Assembly: GCA_036426205.1 (NCBI GenBank)
Contig: WSYH01002498.1
Coordinates: 1-64,000 of the forward strand
DNA length: 64,000 bases
Reading direction: 5' to 3'
Origin: Ascaphus truei
Lineage: Eukaryota; Chordata; Amphibia; Anura; Ascaphidae
The translations under genes and the position numbers were made by a program. A model generated the notes under the pieces. That model worked only from the letters and a program-made list of their open reading frames with translations. It ran no database searches and was not told where the DNA came from. Positions within the stretch are counted from its first letter, which is position 1; each line of letters begins with the position of its first letter. Below, one piece after another: positions 44,352-56,586 of the stretch.

Positions 44352-44527
44352 AGATTCTCAACTTTAATCCCCTCCCCCACCGCAACAGGTCAGGTTTTCA
44401 GGATATCCCTGCTTCAGCACAGTTAGCTCAATCAGTCCCTGCTTTAGCACAGGTGAAGCTGGTATAGCCTTAAAACCTGACGTGTTGGGGGGCGGGTGTT
44501 GAGGACTGGAGTTGAGAGCCCCTGATT
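44352..44527. repeat. Foldback (hAT-like) MITE
   Basis: Left cagagattctcaacttta, right gttgagagcccctg: imperfect terminal inverted repeats. Internal arms caggttttcaggatatccct and ...cacaggtgaagc. Flanks actaaggg and atttaggg are 6/8 alike, consistent with an aged 8-bp duplication. A related copy lies at 62786-62965. Confidence 0.65.
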
Positions 44528-44614
44528 TAGGGGTATCTGAGATAAAGTCACCTTAAAGTACACAACTGTTGGATCTTTTATAACCAGTCCCAGCTATAAG
44601 CAGAAGCTGTATTA

Positions 44615-44794
44615 GGCCGCACTTATAGTCCCGACGAGTCGGGCGGTGACGTCAGGCTGCGGTCGCTGAAAAAATCAAAATGAGATGACTTCCAGCGATC
44701 GCGACCAAGCCGTCGCGTTGCGTTTACTTTAAGCGCACCCACCGGCGGCAATGCATTTGTTTTGCCGCGACGTACCGGCACTATAAGCGCGGCC
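44615..44794. repeat. Harbinger-like MITE, 180 bp
   Basis: Terminal inverted repeats ggccgcacttatagt / actataagcgcggcc, flanked on both sides by tta (44612-44614 and 44795-44797), a 3-bp TWA duplication as in PIF/Harbinger elements. Interior: gacgtcaggctgcgg and ccagcgatcgcgacc. Sister copies at 54819-55015 and 63963-64000. Confidence 0.85.
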
Positions 44795-45240
44795 TTAGTT
44801 AGACTGCCCCGGGGACTGCGGCCTCTCCTCCTGCGGGCTCACAGAGATGCGGTTAGCATCAACTTTATTCTTGAGTTCCATAGTCCTTAACACGAGCCCA
44901 GTTTCATTACAGAAACGTCTAATATTAGACACAGTTCACTATATTTAAAAACCAAGGACAGAACATAAAACACAGACAGAGCTCAGTTTTAGAACATCCA
45001 GTGAGACTCATACACGGTACAGTGCCTAAATATATATGTATAAATATCTATTAAGTAAAATGGTCTTTTAGTTTGACATTTTTGGCCAGAATTGTTGTAA
45101 GCCCCTGAGCCAACTGCACGGCAGACCACATTTCAGGGGTCCCTAACGCTAATATAAATTCTTAGTAACCTGTGTAATAACAGGAAGAATGATTTATAGT
45201 AAATCTGTCAATATTAGTTGCAAAGTTCTAAGTCTGATTG

Positions 45241-45408
45241 AAGCTTTTATTAACCTGTACATTACCAGGAAAAGCACTCTGTATTAGAGTTGTCACAACC
45301 ATACTGCAAGCAAACCAGTTCCCCTGAGTGGAAGATGCTATGGAGTATTGTTGTGATAACTCTAATACAGAGTGCTTTTCCTGGTAATGTACAGGTTAAT
45401 AAAAGCTT
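45241..45408. repeat. Near-perfect 59-bp inverted repeat
   Basis: Arms 45241-45299 and 45350-45408 are reverse complements with a single mismatch in 59 bp, around a 50-bp loop. The sequence (aagcttttattaacctgtac ...) has no coding content. The very high arm identity compared with surrounding decayed repeats suggests a recent insertion or arm homogenisation. Confidence 0.92.
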
Positions 45409-45556
45409 ATTGTGGTTATTTTGGGGGTTCAATAGGAGCTTGTTAGATGTTCAGTATGTTTTACAGTTTCACTATATCTCCAAGCACTTGTTTGGGTTTC
45501 TATTCTCAATAATGATACTATTTTGAGCAACGCTTTGGTTTTGGAGACAATTACAG

Positions 45557-45727
45557 TTAGTCCTCGTTATCCAACGTTTCACTTTACAATGAACGTTTTC
45601 CGACGCCTGAATGTGTTATCCGACGCTCACCGCCACTGATTAACATAGGACTCACTTTACAACGGTTTCACTATCCAACGCTACTTCCAGAACAGATTCT
45701 GTTGGATAACTGGGGACCGCCGATAGG
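45557..45727. repeat. Tigger/pogo-like MITE
   Basis: Left gtcctcgttatccaacg and right gttggataactggggac are inverted; the interior repeats ttatccgacgctcac and actatccaacgctac. Putative TA flanks. Family assigned by resemblance of the termini only. Confidence 0.5.
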
Positions 45728-46090
45728 TTGTTTTATTTAGTAGATCAATCTTAGGAGAACTGTTGTAGAAGAGAAGCGCTCTTTAACTTGACAAAGACTC
45801 AACTATACATTTAAAAATGAGATTACTGACATTATATCTTAATGACATCTAATTATACGTATTCTAGTGTTCTAAGCGATTTAATGAACATGTCTATCAT
45901 AATATAGTTTAAATCAGTGTAATACATTTAAACAATATTTAATATTACTATAATCTAGGCTCCTGCAGACACATTTTAAATGTAGCTATTTTAACTATAG
46001 TCTGTTTTTGTTTTAAAGTAAGGTGCTTTTAAGAAGGCTTTATATTGAAATTAAAAGTCAAATCTTAATTTAGGCAGATTATTCTAGGTA

Positions 46091-46327
46091 TAATAATAAT
46101 AATAATAATAATTTCTTGTATAGCGCTGCTAGTTTACGTAGCGCTTTACAGAGACATTTTACAGACACAGGTCCCTGCCCCGTGGAGCTTACAATCTATT
46201 TTTTAGTGCCTGAGGCACAGGGAGATAAAGTGACTTGCCCAAGGTCACAAGGAGCTGACACCAGGAATTGAACCAGGTTCCCCTGCTTCAAACTCAGTGC
46301 CAGTCAGTTATTCTTTACTCACCTTCC
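46091..46327 (-). repeat. CORE-SINE (MIR-like), second copy
   Basis: On the minus strand: tRNA-like head (B box ggttcaattcc), CORE (ttgtgaccttgggcaagtca), agattgtaagctccac, then a tail of ATT repeats (46094-46115 as aataat on the + strand). Same family as 13586-13816. Confidence 0.87.
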
Positions 46328-46504
46328 CTAGAAGTATAGAGTGCAGCTATAATTATAGTTTTATAGGCATATTCCTTGTTGGATTTAGCATTGATTTGAA
46401 TGTGTGGCTGTATGTTCCTACCTATTATGTATAAGAACAATCACAAAGAGGATCAGCAAATTCTTATTTTGTAACTGTTATAGAGATACTCAACATCATT
46501 ATAC

Positions 46505-47185
46505 AGCACACACGTCTCACTCCCCCCCTCACAGACACCTCTCACTCCCCCCTCACACAGACACCTCTCACTCCCCCCCCCTCACAGACACCTCTCACTC
46601 CCCCCCCTCACACAGGACACCCCACTCCCCCTAACCCACCTCAATCCCCCTCACACAGACACCTCTCAACTCCCCTCACACAGCACCATCTCACTCATGA
46701 CCTCATACAGAACACTCTCACTCCCACCCTCATACAGACACCTCTCACTCCACACTCATACAGACACCTCTCACTCCCACCCTCATACAGACACCTCTCA
46801 CTCCCCCCCTCATACAGACACCTCTCACTCCCACCCTCATACAGACACCTCTCACTCCCACCCTCATACAGACACCTCTCACTCCTACCCCTCATACAGA
46901 CACCTCTCACTCCCATCCTCATACAGACACCTCTCACTCCCCACTCACACAGACACCTCTCACTCCCACCCTCATACAGACACCTCTCACTCCCACCCTC
47001 ATACAGACACCTCTCACTCCCACCCTCATACAGACACCTCTCACTCCCACCCTCATACAGACCCTCCTCCCACCCTCATACAGACACCTCTCATACACAC
47101 CTCATACAGACCACCTCTTCCCCCCCCCCTCACACAGACACCTTCACTCCCCACATCACAAGAACCTCTCCCCCCCCTCTCACAT
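46505..47185 (+). repeat. 27-bp minisatellite
   Basis: Unit cacctctcactcccaccctc + atacaga, about 24 copies. The central part (46735-47060) is regular; the outer parts are irregular with many indels. Confidence 0.9.
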
Positions 47186-47689
47186 TCCCAGGGCCAGGTT
47201 GCTGCCTATGGGCCCAGACCCAGTTGGTGGGCACAACTGCCACATTACATTAGCAACATAAACTGTTACAGGTAGGTGGCACACACAGCTCAGGGATAGG
47301 TAGGTGACCAGATTTTGAAAATGAAAAACGGGACACATTTATTTTATATATATATATATATAACAGTTTATTATTGTAGTACACCTTATACTTTCTACCA
47401 TTAGAGAGAGAGAGTTGTGTGTGTGTGTACACCTCAATAATCGAACAAAAAAAAAAAACCAGATGTGAATGATTCTGAACCCAATAACCAGTGTCAGGAA
47501 CGCCCCTCTTCACAATTTCTAAAAGCAGCAATCCCGCCTGGGATCTTACCTGATCCTTCGCAGTCCCTCAAGGTACTATACTAGAGGGGAGTGTTCCTTA
47601 CCTGTCTTCCGATGTCTCCGCGTGAAATTTGGTCAGATCTGAAGAAGCAGAGTAGGTTACTTCGGTGTAGTGTATACGGCAGTAAGATA

Positions 47690-48595
47690 TAAGACAGAGG
47701 GTGAGGGAGACAGGGAGGAGGGCGAGGGAGGGGAGACATGGGATTGAGGGAGACAGGGAGGGAGGGCGAGGGAGGGAGACAGGATGGAGGCAGGGCGAGG
47801 GAGGGAGATAGGGATGGAGGTAGGGCGAGTGAGGGAGACAGGGATGGAGGGAGGAACAGGGATGGGGGACGACAGGGAGGGAGGGAGACGGGAGGAGAGG
47901 GAGGGAGACAGGAAGGGAGGGCGAGGGCGGAGGACAGACAGGGAGGGGAGGGGGGAGGGAGGGAGACAGGGAGGGTGAGACAGGAGGGGAGACCAGGGAG
48001 GGTGAGACAGGAGGGTGAGACAGGGAGGGTGAGAGGGTGCTGGAGGGTGAGGGAGGGTGAGAGGGGGTGAGGAAGGGTGGACACAGGGAGGGTGTGAGGG
48101 AGTGTGAGACACGGGAGCGGTGAGGGAGAGTGAGACAGGGAGGGGGGAGACAGGTGGGGGTGAGACAGGGAGGGTGATGAGGACAGGGAGGGTGAGCAGG
48201 GAGGGTGAGACAGGGAGGGTGAGGGGAGGGTGAGAAAGGGAGAGGGGTGAGGACAGGGAGGGTGAGGGGGGGGTGAGACAGGGAGGGAGGGTGAGACAGG
48301 GAGTGTGAGGGAGGGTGAGACAGGGAGGGAGGGAGGGTGAGAAAGGGAGGGAGGGAGAAGGGGGAGGTCGTGAGACAGGGAGGTGAAGGGTGAGGGAGGG
48401 AGGTGGAACAGGAGGGAGGGAGGGAGGGTGAGACAGGGAGAGGTGAGACAGGGAGGGTGAGACAGGGAGAGAGACAGGGAGGGAGACAGGGTGGGAGACA
48501 GGGTGGGAGACAGGGTGGGAGACAGGGTGGGGAAGGAGGAGGGAGACAGGGTGGGGGAGAGGGAGGGAGAGAGAGGGAGGGAGAGAGACACACAA
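47690..48595 (+). repeat. G-rich (GGGAGGGNGAGACA)n array
   Basis: Purine-rich strand with runs of three G every few bases; G-quadruplex forming potential on the + strand is high. Proline/serine/leucine frames of up to 464 residues on the minus strand are artefacts. Irregular indels suggest uncorrected read sequence. Confidence 0.92.
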
Positions 48596-48599
48596 CCCA

Positions 48600-48600
48600 C

Positions 48601-48635
<35 letters not shown>

Positions 48636-48783
48636 ATTGCACACACCCCCACGATACACACAACAAGCACTGATACAGAACACACACACCACACACACAC
48701 ACAATGATACTGATACACACCAAACACTGATACTGATACACAACACCACACACACACACACACTGATACTGATACACACACAC

Positions 48784-48818
<35 letters not shown>

Positions 48819-50425
48819 ATACTGACCACAACACACACCACTTAAACACACCACTGATCCCACCCACGATACACACACACACTACAACCCCCACTGATAT
48901 GACCAACACCCACCCAATGATACACACACCCCCACTGATAAACACACCCCCCACTGATACACCCCACACCCCCACTGATTAAAAACCACCAACACTACAA
49001 CACAACACCCACATGTCACACACAACACCCCCACTGATTCAAAACCACAACAAACACCGTCCACACAACCAAACGGACTGAATACACAACAAATCACAAC
49101 ATACCAAACACACGACACACCACAGCACACACACAATGAAACCAACCCATCAGAACAACACACACATACACAAACACCCACGTGATACCACAACACAAGA
49201 ACACACAACACAAACACACACACCACACACACCACAAAGTAACCACCACACACCACACACTGTACACAACACACCCTCACTGATACACACAACACTTAAC
49301 ACTAGCAACACCACAAACCTGATACACACACACACCACCACTACACACCACACACCACACACCACTGATACCACAACACCCCACGTGATACACACACACC
49401 ACACTGATAGACACCACAACACACACCCACGCCCCGATACACACCACACCCCCACTGGACATACAACCACTAACACACCACCCCCACTGATACACACACA
49501 ACCAAAAGCACACACCAACCCAATGAAAAACAACACACACCCCCACTGAGAAAACATCACACCAACAATACAAACAAACCCCCCACGGTATACACACAAC
49601 ACAACCCCACATGATTCACACACACCACCCCACTGATACACACACACACCACACTGATACACACACACACACACATGCACCCACACACACACCACACACA
49701 ACACACACCCACACATACCACACACACAACCACTACACACACACACTGATACAACCACACCACTAATCACACACACACTGATACACACACACCACACAAC
49801 ACACCACACAATGATCACCACAACACAACAAACACACACACACACCACACACACTGATACTACACACACACACACACAATGAAAACACACACACACACAC
49901 TGATACACACACACACACACCACTGATACACACACACACACACTGACTACAACCACACCACGAACACACACCACACTAACATGTACACTGAACGCACACA
50001 CGACACACACACTATACACACTCCACTATACCACACACCACTGATACACACCACACCACTGATACACACACAATCCACTGATACAAACTGAACACAACAC
50101 AAACCCCACTGATTAACACCACATACACCCACTGGATACACAGCACAAAACACCCCATGCTGTACACCACCACATGATACACACACGACCCACGATACCA
50201 CAACCACGATACCACACAACCATGATAACACAAAACCACTGATACACAACATCATACCAACACACAGTACACACACTCACACTACACTATAAACACACTG
50301 ATAATCCAAAAGAAACACGATTACTAAACACAACACACACACCCACACACACACTGATACACATCACAACACACACACACACACACACACCAGATGAACA
50401 CACACTGATACACACACAGAAGATA
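48600..50425 (+). repeat. (CA)n / (ACTGATACACACA)n array
   Basis: CA-rich sequence with actgata spacers every 20-40 bp. Nearly no other sequence for 1.8 kb. Cysteine/valine-rich minus-strand frames are artefacts. Confidence 0.92.
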
Positions 50426-50519
50426 CACCCGCCAGCCCTTGCACAGTCCGGACGTCCCGGCGAAGCAGTGCAACCACTGCCGCCCCCAGAGCCCATCTCC
50501 CGACACCAAGGGGACGGGG

Positions 50520-50890
50520 AGGAAGTGGAGCGCAGGGGGGCAAAGCTGTTGTGAGCGCCGGGGGGGCAAAGCTGTGAGACGCCGGGGTGGCAAGCTGGGA
50601 GCGCCGATGGGCAAGGTGGGAGACGCCGGGGGGCAATGGTTCGGGAGCGCCGGGGGGGGCAATGGTGGGACGCCGGCGGGGGGGGGCGGGGGCAATGGTG
50701 GCGCGGGGGGGAAGGTGGGGAGCGCCGGGGGCGGGCAACGGTGGGGCGCCAAGGGAGGGGGGGCAAGGTGGACTGGGGGCAATTTGAGCGCTGGGGGGGG
50801 GCACATGCTGGGAGCGCCGGGGGGGCATGCTGGGAGCGCCAGGAGGGGGCAATTCGTCTGGGGAGCGCCGGGGGGGGGGGCAGGCAAAGG
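50520..50890 (+). repeat. GC-rich array of gggagcgccggggggcaa-type units
   Basis: About 20 irregular units of 15-25 bp, each with gagcgccgg or gacgccgg and a G run. G-quadruplex potential on the + strand. Confidence 0.85.
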
Positions 50891-51149
50891 TTACAAGGTG
50901 GTACAAAGAAAAAAACCACAGGCGCACCCCCCCTGCTACCACCTCTTTTCCCCCCTGGCTGACACGGGACATTCAGTCGCACCCCAGCAGCTATCCACGC
51001 AAACATAAAAAAATGACCATTACCGCCCACATTCTCCCTCACCGTCCGCGACACCGCAATAACGGGACCAGGACAAAAACCGGGGACAGATCTTAAAACG
51101 GTACAGGCCTAAAAAAAACGGGACTGTACCGGTAATAACCAGGTTACGA

Positions 51150-52025
51150 ATGAGTCCCTAGGGAATAGGTGGCACACGACAGCTCAGGGATAGGTGGCAA
51201 AAGCTCAGGGGATAGGTGGCACACAAGACTAGGGATAGGTGGCCACAGCGCAGGGATAGGGGCCACAGCTCAGGATAGGTGGGACAGACCGCAGGGAAGG
51301 TTTGCACACAGCTCGGATAGTGGCACACAGCTCAGGGATAGGTGGCCACCCGTAGCGAAAGCTCGGGAGAGGGGACACCACAGCTCAGGGATGAGGTGGC
51401 ACACAGCTCAGGGATAGGTGGCACACCGTCGAGTGCCCAGCTAGGAAGGTGGCACAAGCCAGGGATGGTGGACACAAGCTCAGGTAGGGCAACTAGGAGT
51501 GGCACACCACGCTTCAGGGAAGGTGGCTACACAGCTCAGGATTGGTGGAACACAGCTAGGGATTTAGGTGGCCACATCAGCTCAGGGGATAGGTGGAGAC
51601 ACAGCTCAGGGATAGGTGGACAACTGCTCAAGGGATAGGCTGGCGACAACAGCTCCAGAATAGGTGGCACACAGCCTCAGGGATAGGGTGGCACACCGCC
51701 TCAGGTTAGGTGGCACACCGCCTCAGGGAGTAGGTGAGCAAACCGCTGAGGGGCACATCAGGATAGGTTGGCACATCGCTCAGGGATAGGTGGCACATCA
51801 GGGAGCACACAGCTCAGGGATAGGTGGCACACAGCTCAGGGGATAGGTGGAACACAGCTCAGGGATATGTGGCACACAGCTCAGGGATAGGTGGCACACA
51901 GCTCAGGGATAGGTGGCACACAGCTCAGGGATAGGTGGCACACAGCTGGCACATCAGTGCAACGTCAGGGATAGGTGGCACAGCGCAGGGAATAGGTGTA
52001 GCACATCAGGGATAGGTGGGACACT
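51150..52025 (+). repeat. 22-bp minisatellite
   Basis: Unit ggataggtggcacacagctcag + connecting g. Copies at 51795-51950 are almost perfect; those at 51180-51790 are scrambled. A single unit also occurs at 47274-47300, before the G-rich array. Confidence 0.92.
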
Positions 52026-52189
52026 ATGCTTTTGCAACCATTTCTCCTCCAAAACACATGAACCCACTGGTCCTGTGAACCTGTGGAACCAGGCTTCCAA
52101 TACAGATAACAAGCAAGGCCCCACTCCTCGCCTGCCGATACGCTGAGGAGGGCCCAGAGCCTGATATGACGGGGAGTCGATCGCGCTAG

Positions 52190-53330
52190 GAACATGGTTC
52201 GAGGGCAGCGCGACAGTGTTGCGAGGGTGCATCGAGAACAAGGCGAGGTGCAGCGCCGACAATGGTTCGCCGTAGGTGTGTCAGAACGGGGTGGAGGATG
52301 CGCTGAGAACAGGTAGCTGAGTTGACATGCAGCACAGAACGGTGTGTTGACGGGAGGTTGGCATGCGCAGAAACAGGTGGTTTGCCAGAGGGTGTGAATG
52401 CGCAGAACAGGGTTTGCCGAGGGTGTGCAATGCGCAGAAACAGGTGCTTGGACCGCGGGTGTGCATGCGCAGAGATCGGGTGGTTTGACCGAGGACTGTC
52501 ATGCGCGAAGACGGGGTGCCGAGGGTGTGCATGCGCAGAACGGCATGGTTTGCCGAAGGGGTGTGCTGCGCAGTAGAAGGGTGGTGACCGAGGCGTGGCC
52601 ACGCGACAGAAACAGGTGGTTGACGGCGAGGTGTGTGCATCGCAGAAACATGGTGCCGAGGAAGCGAAGAAATGGGTGTGGTGCCGCGGGGTGCAATGCG
52701 CAGACAAATGGGTGTTGCACGGGGTGTGCATGCGCAGAGTGGACCGGGTGTGCTGCTGCAGAAAGGGTGGGTCTGCCGAGGTATGGCAGAGGGTTGCGAG
52801 CCCGGTCACGAAACAGGTGGGGGTTGCGAGGGCTGTGCATGCGCCAGAACGTGTATCGTGGTTGTCTGAGAGGTGTGCATGCGCGAACAGTCCCTGGTCC
52901 CTGCTATCGTGATGCGCAGGTCGGTTGCCGGAGGTGTGCATGCGCAGAAACGGTGGTGTTGCGAGGGGTTGCATGCGCAGAACGGGTGGTTGTGCGAGGG
53001 TGTGCATGCGCAGAATGGCAGTGGTTTGCCGAGGGGTGTGCCATGCGCAGAAAGGTGGTTGCGAGGGTGTGCATGCGCATGAACTGAGGTGGTTGCCGAG
53101 AGAGTTGTGCATGCGCGAACGGGTGTGGATGGTGCGAGGGTGGCATGCGCAGGAACAGGTGGTTGCCGAGGGTGTGCATGCGCAGAACGGGTGGTTGCCG
53201 AGGGTGTGCATGCGCAGAACGGGTGGTTGCCGAGGGTGTGCATGCGCAGAACGGGTGGTTGCCGAGGGTGTGCATGCGCAGAACGGGTGGTTGCCGATGG
53301 GTGCGCACGCACAGAAGGGAGACTTGATGG
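52190..53330 (+). repeat. 32-bp minisatellite with gtgcatgcgcagaacgg unit
   Basis: The last units (53160-53300) are exactly 32 bp apart and nearly identical; earlier ones vary from about 28 to 40 bp. Every unit contains tgcatgcgca, an alternating purine/pyrimidine block with CpG. No gene content. Confidence 0.93.
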
Positions 53331-53559
53331 TTTGCACATGCGCACACGACGAAAATCGCCAGTTCCACTTTCCAACGTTTTTTGCTTTGCGTCGGGCGCT
53401 TAGAATGGAACCCGCTGCATGCCCGGGGCCCTCCTGTACATACATACTGTATATAACCTAATATAATGCACTGTATTACTGACAGGTAGGGGTAATGGCA
53501 GGCTTAACCTTTAACAGCAGCCATATTTACCCCAACCATCACACCTCCCTCCTTTAGCG

Positions 53560-53870
53560 GAGAGCTCTGGGGTAACGACCTCAGCGGGTTCATCTCCAAC
53601 CGTGACGCCTGAAGTTCAGGGTTAAGCCTGGCCTCGTTCATCCTGCCAGGAAAGTCCATCGGCATTGCCGTGCTCGCTCTCCTTTTTGTGCTGTACGGTA
53701 AAGTCATATTCTTGTAGGGTCAGGCACTCTTTCTCAACCGTAGCATAGGCAGCCTCCCGATCCAATAGCTAGTGGCTCAGATAAACAATTAGTTGTTCAA
53801 CCCCATCAGCCCCCACCTGACTCAACACTGCACCAATGCCAAAATTAGAGGCATGAGTTTGGATCAGGAA
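53560..53870 (-). pseudogene. Gmr1-like pol: RNase H remnant
   Basis: On the minus strand, after RT, QTHASNFGIGAVLSQVGADG and REAAYATVEKECL are readable, then the frame jumps to YDFTVQHKKESEHGNADGLS at about 53730-53620. About 30 residues in the middle of RNase H are missing, so the element carries a deletion here. Confidence 0.7.
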
Positions 53871-54818
53871 TCATGCTTCATAGTCTGGAGCTGCCAGGAT
53901 TGGAGAGCTTACCAGGGCAGCCGTGGGGGCTGAGAAGGCACCCTCACACTCTGGTGACCAGTTAACCGTGCGAGGGGGCCTATTTTTGTCAGGTCTGTCA
54001 AGGGTTTGGCCACAGCACTGTAATTGGGTACAAACTTGCGGTAATACCCTGCAGTTCCCAAGAAGGCTAGCACCTGTTTCTTGGTCTTGGGAACTGGCCA
54101 CCCCACAATGGCTTTCACCTTGGCGGGCTCAGGCTTGAGATGCCCCCCGCCTACCCTGTGCCCGAGGTATACAATCTCTGCCATCCCTATTTGCCATTTG
54201 GCCAGTTTTAGCGTTAGCCCAGCCTCCTTGATGCGGGCTAGGACCACAGCTACATGGGTAAGATGGTCAGGCCAGGAATTACTACAGACCGCCAGGTCGT
54301 CTAAGTACACCCTGGCATATCCCTGCATTCCATCCAGCAGGCGATTGACCAGATGCTGGAAGGTAGCCGGTGCGTTCTTCATCCCAAATGGCATGACCGA
54401 AAATTCATACAAGCCACTTTGAGTGATGAAGGTCGACTTTTCCCACACCTCCTGGATCAATGGGATCTGCCAGTACCCACAGATCCATTGTGGTCAGATA
54501 GCTTGCCCCGGCGAGCTCGTCTAGCAGCTCATCCATTCGGGGCATGGGATAGGCATCCGACATGGTCTGGGCATGTAACTGCCGGTAGTCTATGCAGAAA
54601 CGAGTGGTTCCATCCTTTTTGAGAACAAGGACCACTGGCGAGGCCCAGTGACTATATGACCTGGAGATCACACCCCTTTTTCAATATTTTCCCAATTAAC
54701 TCCACAGACACTCGATATGCAGGCTTACGGAGGGGCCTCTGATCACCAGTGTTGACTGGATGATCAGTGATGTGAGTCCGTGCCGCTTGTCCGTGAACAG
54801 ACTCCCATACCTTACTAA
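53871..54818 (-). pseudogene. Gmr1-like pol: reverse transcriptase
   Basis: The minus strand carries ARTHITDHPVNTGDQRPLRK (54780-54700), HWASPVVLVLKKDGTTRFCI, MSDAYPMPRMDELLDELAG, then after a frameshift TFITQSGLYEFSVMPFGMKN, VYLDDLAVCS (catalytic block), EIVYLGHRVGGG and FLGTAGYYRKFVPN. These are Ty3/gypsy RT blocks. The integrase lies 5' of this RT (55100-56115), the unusual order of Gmr1-like elements. Confidence 0.88.
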
Positions 54819-55015
54819 GGCTGCGCTTATAGTGACGGCGACGTGACGTCGCGGCAAAACAAATGTATTGCTGCCATCGCGTGCACTTATTGTAGAAGCA
54901 ACGCGACGGAGCAACGGCTTGGTCACGATCGCTGGAAGTCAAGTCAATTAGATTTTTCCAGCGACCCTAGCGTGACGTCACCGTCGGTGCGGGCAATGGC
55001 ACTATAAGTGCAGCC
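54819..55015. repeat. Harbinger-like MITE inside the Gmr1-like pol
   Basis: 197 bp. Termini ggctgcgcttatagtg / cactataagtgcagcc, flanked by taa on both sides (54816-54818, 55016-55018). Same family as 44615-44794. It splits the pol sequence between integrase and RT, so it arrived after the retroelement. Confidence 0.87.
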
Positions 55016-55018
55016 TAA

Positions 55019-56115
55019 CAACTCTTGCACCTGCTTCCGTTGGGAAGCCGCGAGCTGGGACCCTATCCCCACGTCCTCTACAGAGCCTCCCTGTATGGCC
55101 TCCCTTAGGAAATCATGCAGAGCACTGCTTGTTCATCTTCCAATGGTGGGCTACACACTGCCATCACCACCGGCCCACTTGCATGATATTGTTTTAACAT
55201 GTTGATGTGGTAGCTCCAATGTCTACCCAACTCCTGATCCAAAGCTACCACGTAATTTGACTCGTTCACCCTGCAGATTATCGGATACAGGCCAGACCAG
55301 GCAGCTAGGAGATTGTTCTGGCGAGTCGGCTTCAGAACAAGCACCTGCTTCCACGGGATGAACTCTCTACTACGGGCATTTCCATCATACCAGTGCTTAT
55401 GCCGGGTCCGAGCTCCCTTTAGGTTAGCCTGCGCTAATCCCATCAGATCCGCCAACCGATCTCTGAGCTCCACCACATACTGGAGCTCCGCCCATATAGA
55501 AGCTCGAAGGGTGAGAAGCTGGTCGACTCCTGCGGCACCTCCCTGAATGCAAACAGCAGGTGCTGCAGGTGTGTTTCCCAGTCCCCTCCTTCGGCCTTCC
55601 CAAATGCCCGCAGCATTTGTTTCAGGGTGCCATTGAACCGCTCACACAGTCCATTGGGTTGAGGGTGATAGGGGATGAAGCAGAGAGGGGTCACCCCGCA
55701 TGCAGCCCAGAGACTTTGGAGCAGCTCACTCATGAACTGTGCTCCCTGGTCAGTCAGAATCTCACTAGGGAAAACTACCCTAGTAAAAATATTTATGAGC
55801 GCCTCGACCACCTTCCGGGTGTCAATGGACGAAAGAGCCACTGCCTCCGGGTACCTGGTTGCAAAGTCCACGACCGTTGGAATATACATTTTCCCCGATC
55901 TACTGGGGATCATCAGGGGCCCGATGTCTACTGCCACCCGCTGAAAGGGTTCCCCTATCACTGGTAGTGCCCTCAGGGGGGCCTTCACCCGTTCGCCTTG
56001 CCTCCCTACTCGCTGGCAGGTATCAGGTGCGGCAGAACGCTGATGCCTCCCGTGATACCCCCGGCCAGTAGAAACTCTGGGTCAGCCTGGCTATCGTACG
56101 GATAACCTCCTGATC
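55019..56115 (-). pseudogene. Gmr1-like pol: integrase (upstream of RT)
   Basis: Minus strand from 56115: QEVIRTIARLTQSFYWPGV and FCRT/CQR remnants of the HHCC finger, then the DDE core with VAVDIGPL near the first Asp, LTDQGAQFMSELLQSLWAAC at the second Asp, and HPQPNGLCERFNGTLKQMLR around the Glu, and FSPFELLYG. The C-terminal part (55476-55105) includes RHWSYHINMLKQY. The core is one open frame of about 181 residues. Because the RT follows on the same strand at lower coordinates, the order is integrase-RT-RNase H. Confidence 0.9.
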
Positions 56116-56580
56116 CCCTGCTATATATATATATATCAAAAAATAAATAGATGATACCGTTCTGTGGCTAATCAAAAAATAAATAGATGATACCGTTCTA
56201 TGGCTAGTTCATTTGAGTGCGGTACATATATATATATAAACAAAAAAACAAACAGAAGCGCAAGCTCCATAGCATGTAACTGTTTAAACAATAGAGTACA
56301 GTTATTAAAAAACTGCAGCCCAAAGGAATTGCACTTACAGGATTAAAAAAAAGCATTCATACGTGGGAGAGAAATCTCTGTGTGTAGTCATCACCAGGGG
56401 TGGGGGAGTCCAAGATAGACAAAATGCACCTCATCAGCCCTCAGCAGCCACCAAATCCTGTCACAAGCTGGCGCCATATCGCTATAGCTCTCAGTGCCTC
56501 CGCGTCCTTTGCTCCTGCATTGATCAGAAATTCTGCTGACTGGAACACTGGAACGCCCAGGACTCCACATGCACGCATCC
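56116..56580. repeat. AT-rich, TA-repeat flanked junction sequence
   Basis: Contains (TA)n at 56121-56138 and 56226-56239 and two copies of aaataaatagatgataccgt (56140-56210). No gene. On its right it grades into the Penelope-like terminus carrying hammerhead motif 2. Confidence 0.6.
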
Positions 56581-56586
56581 GCACGT

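Noticed and set aside
47581..48975. Minus-strand open frame of 464 residues, rich in Ser, Pro, Leu
   Set aside because: It lies entirely on a simple G-rich/CA-rich array. Composition alone keeps it open; no domain or splice logic.
52398..53087. 229-residue frame rich in Cys, Arg and Ala
   Set aside because: Made of the 32-bp minisatellite with irregular periods; no domain.
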